Positions 62,526-64,000 of a stretch of DNA of 64,000 bases are shown piece by piece. The DNA comes from Arsenophonus sp. aPb. GTDB taxonomy: Bacteria > Pseudomonadota > Gammaproteobacteria > Enterobacterales > Enterobacteriaceae. Positions within the stretch are counted from its first letter, which is position 1, and every line of letters starts with the position of its first letter. The notes under the pieces are model-generated. The model searched no databases. It saw only the letters and a program-made list of their open reading frames with translations, and was not told the DNA's origin. Where the stretch lies: NCBI RefSeq assembly GCF_029873475.1, contig NZ_CP123499.1, positions 558,001 through 622,000 of the forward strand, given 5' to 3'. The position numbers were made by a program, and so were the translations under genes.

Positions 62526-64000
62526 ATGGCGATGAAAAAGTTGCTCATAGCATCGCTGCTATTTGGCAGCGCCACTGCATACGGTTCAGACGGGTTTGTA
62601 GTACAAGATATTCATTTTGAAGGACTTCAGCGTGTCGCCGTTGGTGCAGCACTATTGAATATGCCGGTTCGGGTAGGAGATACGATTAATAATGACGATA
62701 TAGGTCGTACTATTCGAGCGCTATTTTCAACTGGTAATTTCGAAGATGTTAGAGTTTTGCGTGATGGAAATACGCTAATTGTTCAAGTAAAAGAGCGGCC
62801 AACCATTGCAAGCATCACATTCTCTGGTAATAAGTCAGTTAAAGACGATTTATTAAAGCAAAATCTGGAAGCTTCAAATATTCGCGTTGGTGAAGCCCTT
62901 GATCGCACTAAGCTTGCGAATATCGAAAAGGGTCTTGAAGATTTTTATTACAGTGTTGGTAAGTATAACGCGACGGTTAAAGCTGTAGTCACACCGCTAC
63001 CGCGTAATCGTGCTGACTTAAAATTAATCTTTTCTGAAGGCGTTTCAGCTAAGATCCAACAAATTAATATCGTCGGTAATAAAGCATTTACCACTGCTGA
63101 ATTGGTAAATCGTTTTCAATTACGTGATGATGTGCCTTGGTGGAATTTTATTGCTGATCAAAAATATCAAAAACAAAAACTAGCTGGCGATTTAGAAACA
63201 CTACGCAGTTTTTATCTCGACCGAGGTTATGCCAAATTTAATATCGACTCAACCAATGTCAGTCTCACACCAGATAAGAAAGGTATTTATGTCACCATCA
63301 ATGTGACAGAGGGCGATAGATATACCATATCAGGCGTTGAATTGAATGGCGAAACCGCTGGTCATTATGATGAAATCAATCAATTAATCACCATCAAACC
63401 TGCTTCGCTTTATAATGGTACTGAAGTCACTAATATGGAGAACAAAATTAAGGATCTCCTTGGCCGTTATGGTTATGCCTATCCCCGTGTTATTACCCAA
63501 CCTGAAATCAACGATGAAGATAAAACGGTAAAACTGCATGTGAATGTTGATGCGGGTAGCCGTTTCTATGTTCGCCAAATCCGTTTTGTCGGCAATGATG
63601 TTAGTAAAGATTCTGTTTTACGTCGTGAGATGCGTCAAATGGAAGGCGCTTGGTTAGGCAATGATTTGGTTAACTTGGGTAAAGAACGATTAAATCGAAC
63701 TGGTTTTTTTGAGACTGTTGATGTTGAAACGCAACGAGTACCCGGTACACCGGATCAAGTTGATGTTGTCTATAAAGTTAAAGAACGTAATACCGGCTCG
63801 ATGAACTTTGGTATTGGTTTTGGTACTGAGAGTGGTATCAGTTTCCAAGTCGGCGTTCAACAAGAAAACTGGCTTGGTACAGGTAATGCCGTTGGTATTA
63901 GTGCCAGCAAAAATGATTATTCGACTTATGCGGAATTATCATTAACTGACCCTTACTTTACGGTTAATGGGGTTAGCTTAGGTGGGCGATTATTCTATAA
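62526..64000 (+). CDS. bamA: Outer-membrane assembly factor BamA (partial, 3' end beyond window)
   Basis: BamA is the essential core of the BAM complex that folds beta-barrel proteins into the outer membrane. The gene runs off the window after 491 complete codons of about 800. It starts MAMKKLLIASLLFGSATAYG (signal peptide), then five POTRA domains by alignment with E. coli (about 21-91, 92-172, 175-263, 266-344, 347-421), and the first strands of the barrel beginning near FGIGFGTESG. Similarity to E. coli is very high throughout. LptD and SurA, its client and chaperone, are encoded in the same window. Confidence 0.97.
   Translation, partial: MAMKKLLIASLLFGSATAYGSDGFVVQDIHFEGLQRVAVGAALLNMPVRVGDTINNDDIGRTIRALFSTGNFEDVRVLRDGNTLIVQVKERPTIASITFSGNKSVKDDLLKQNLEASNIRVGEALDRTKLANIEKGLEDFYYSVGKYNATVKAVVTPLPRNRADLKLIFSEGVSAKIQQINIVGNKAFTTAELVNRFQLRDDVPWWNFIADQKYQKQKLAGDLETLRSFYLDRGYAKFNIDSTNVSLTPDKKGIYVTINVTEGDRYTISGVELNGETAGHYDEINQLITIKPASLYNGTEVTNMENKIKDLLGRYGYAYPRVITQPEINDEDKTVKLHVNVDAGSRFYVRQIRFVGNDVSKDSVLRREMRQMEGAWLGNDLVNLGKERLNRTGFFETVDVETQRVPGTPDQVDVVYKVKERNTGSMNFGIGFGTESGISFQVGVQQENWLGTGNAVGISASKNDYSTYAELSLTDPYFTVNGVSLGGRLFY

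Overview
The window reads as chromosomal DNA of an AT-rich enteric gammaproteobacterium. Nearly every gene is a recognisable orthologue of an Escherichia coli gene, often within a few residues of the E. coli length. Low G+C, the long (283 residue) ThyA type, long AT-rich gaps and several eroded or missing genes point to Morganellaceae. A host-associated member such as Arsenophonus is my best guess; this comes from remembered protein sequences and gene orders, not from a search.

The layout is three blocks that are far apart in E. coli. Block A (1-17.3 kb) is the E. coli 1-minute region: the end of folA, then leftward apaH-apaG-rsmA-pdxA-surA-lptD, djlA, rluA and rapA. After a 2 kb AT-rich stretch holding one unknown gene comes thiQ-thiP-thiB behind a TPP riboswitch; polB, araBAD/C and yabI, which separate rapA from thiQ in E. 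coli, are absent. Block B (17.4-48.9 kb) is the 61-63 minute region: rppH, lgt, thyA, the minor pilin genes ppdA-ppdB-ygdB-ppdC, recC-ptrA-recB-recD, an unknown gene, argA, amiC, two initiator tRNAs, tcdA, a broken csdA, gcvB, gcvA, ygdD, rlmM, xni, ppnN, queF, syd, a CsrB-like RNA locus, yqcC and truC. ptsP, mltA, csdE, ygdI and yqcA are not at their expected places. Block C (49.0-64.0 kb) is the 4-minute region: yaeH, dapD, glnD, map, then rightward rpsB-tsf-pyrH-frr-dxr-uppS-cdsA-rseP and the first half of bamA.

Functionally the window covers outer-membrane biogenesis (surA, lptD, rseP, bamA), recombination and repair (recBCD, xni), translation and its RNA (rsmA, rluA, rlmM, truC, queF, rpsB, tsf, frr, map, initiator tRNAs), cofactor and lipid precursors (pdxA, thiBPQ, dxr, uppS, cdsA, lgt), wall metabolism (dapD, amiC), and nitrogen and amino-acid control (glnD, argA, gcvA/gcvB).

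The least ordinary content is outside the standard genes: a CsrB-like small RNA with an upstream GacA/UvrY-type box between syd and yqcC; the GcvB small RNA; a csdA pseudogene with two in-frame stops and a lost C-terminus beside an intact tcdA; and two unrecognised genes (near 12.4-12.7 kb and 34.2-34.8 kb) inserted in otherwise conserved neighbourhoods. I found no insertion sequence, prophage or CRISPR array.
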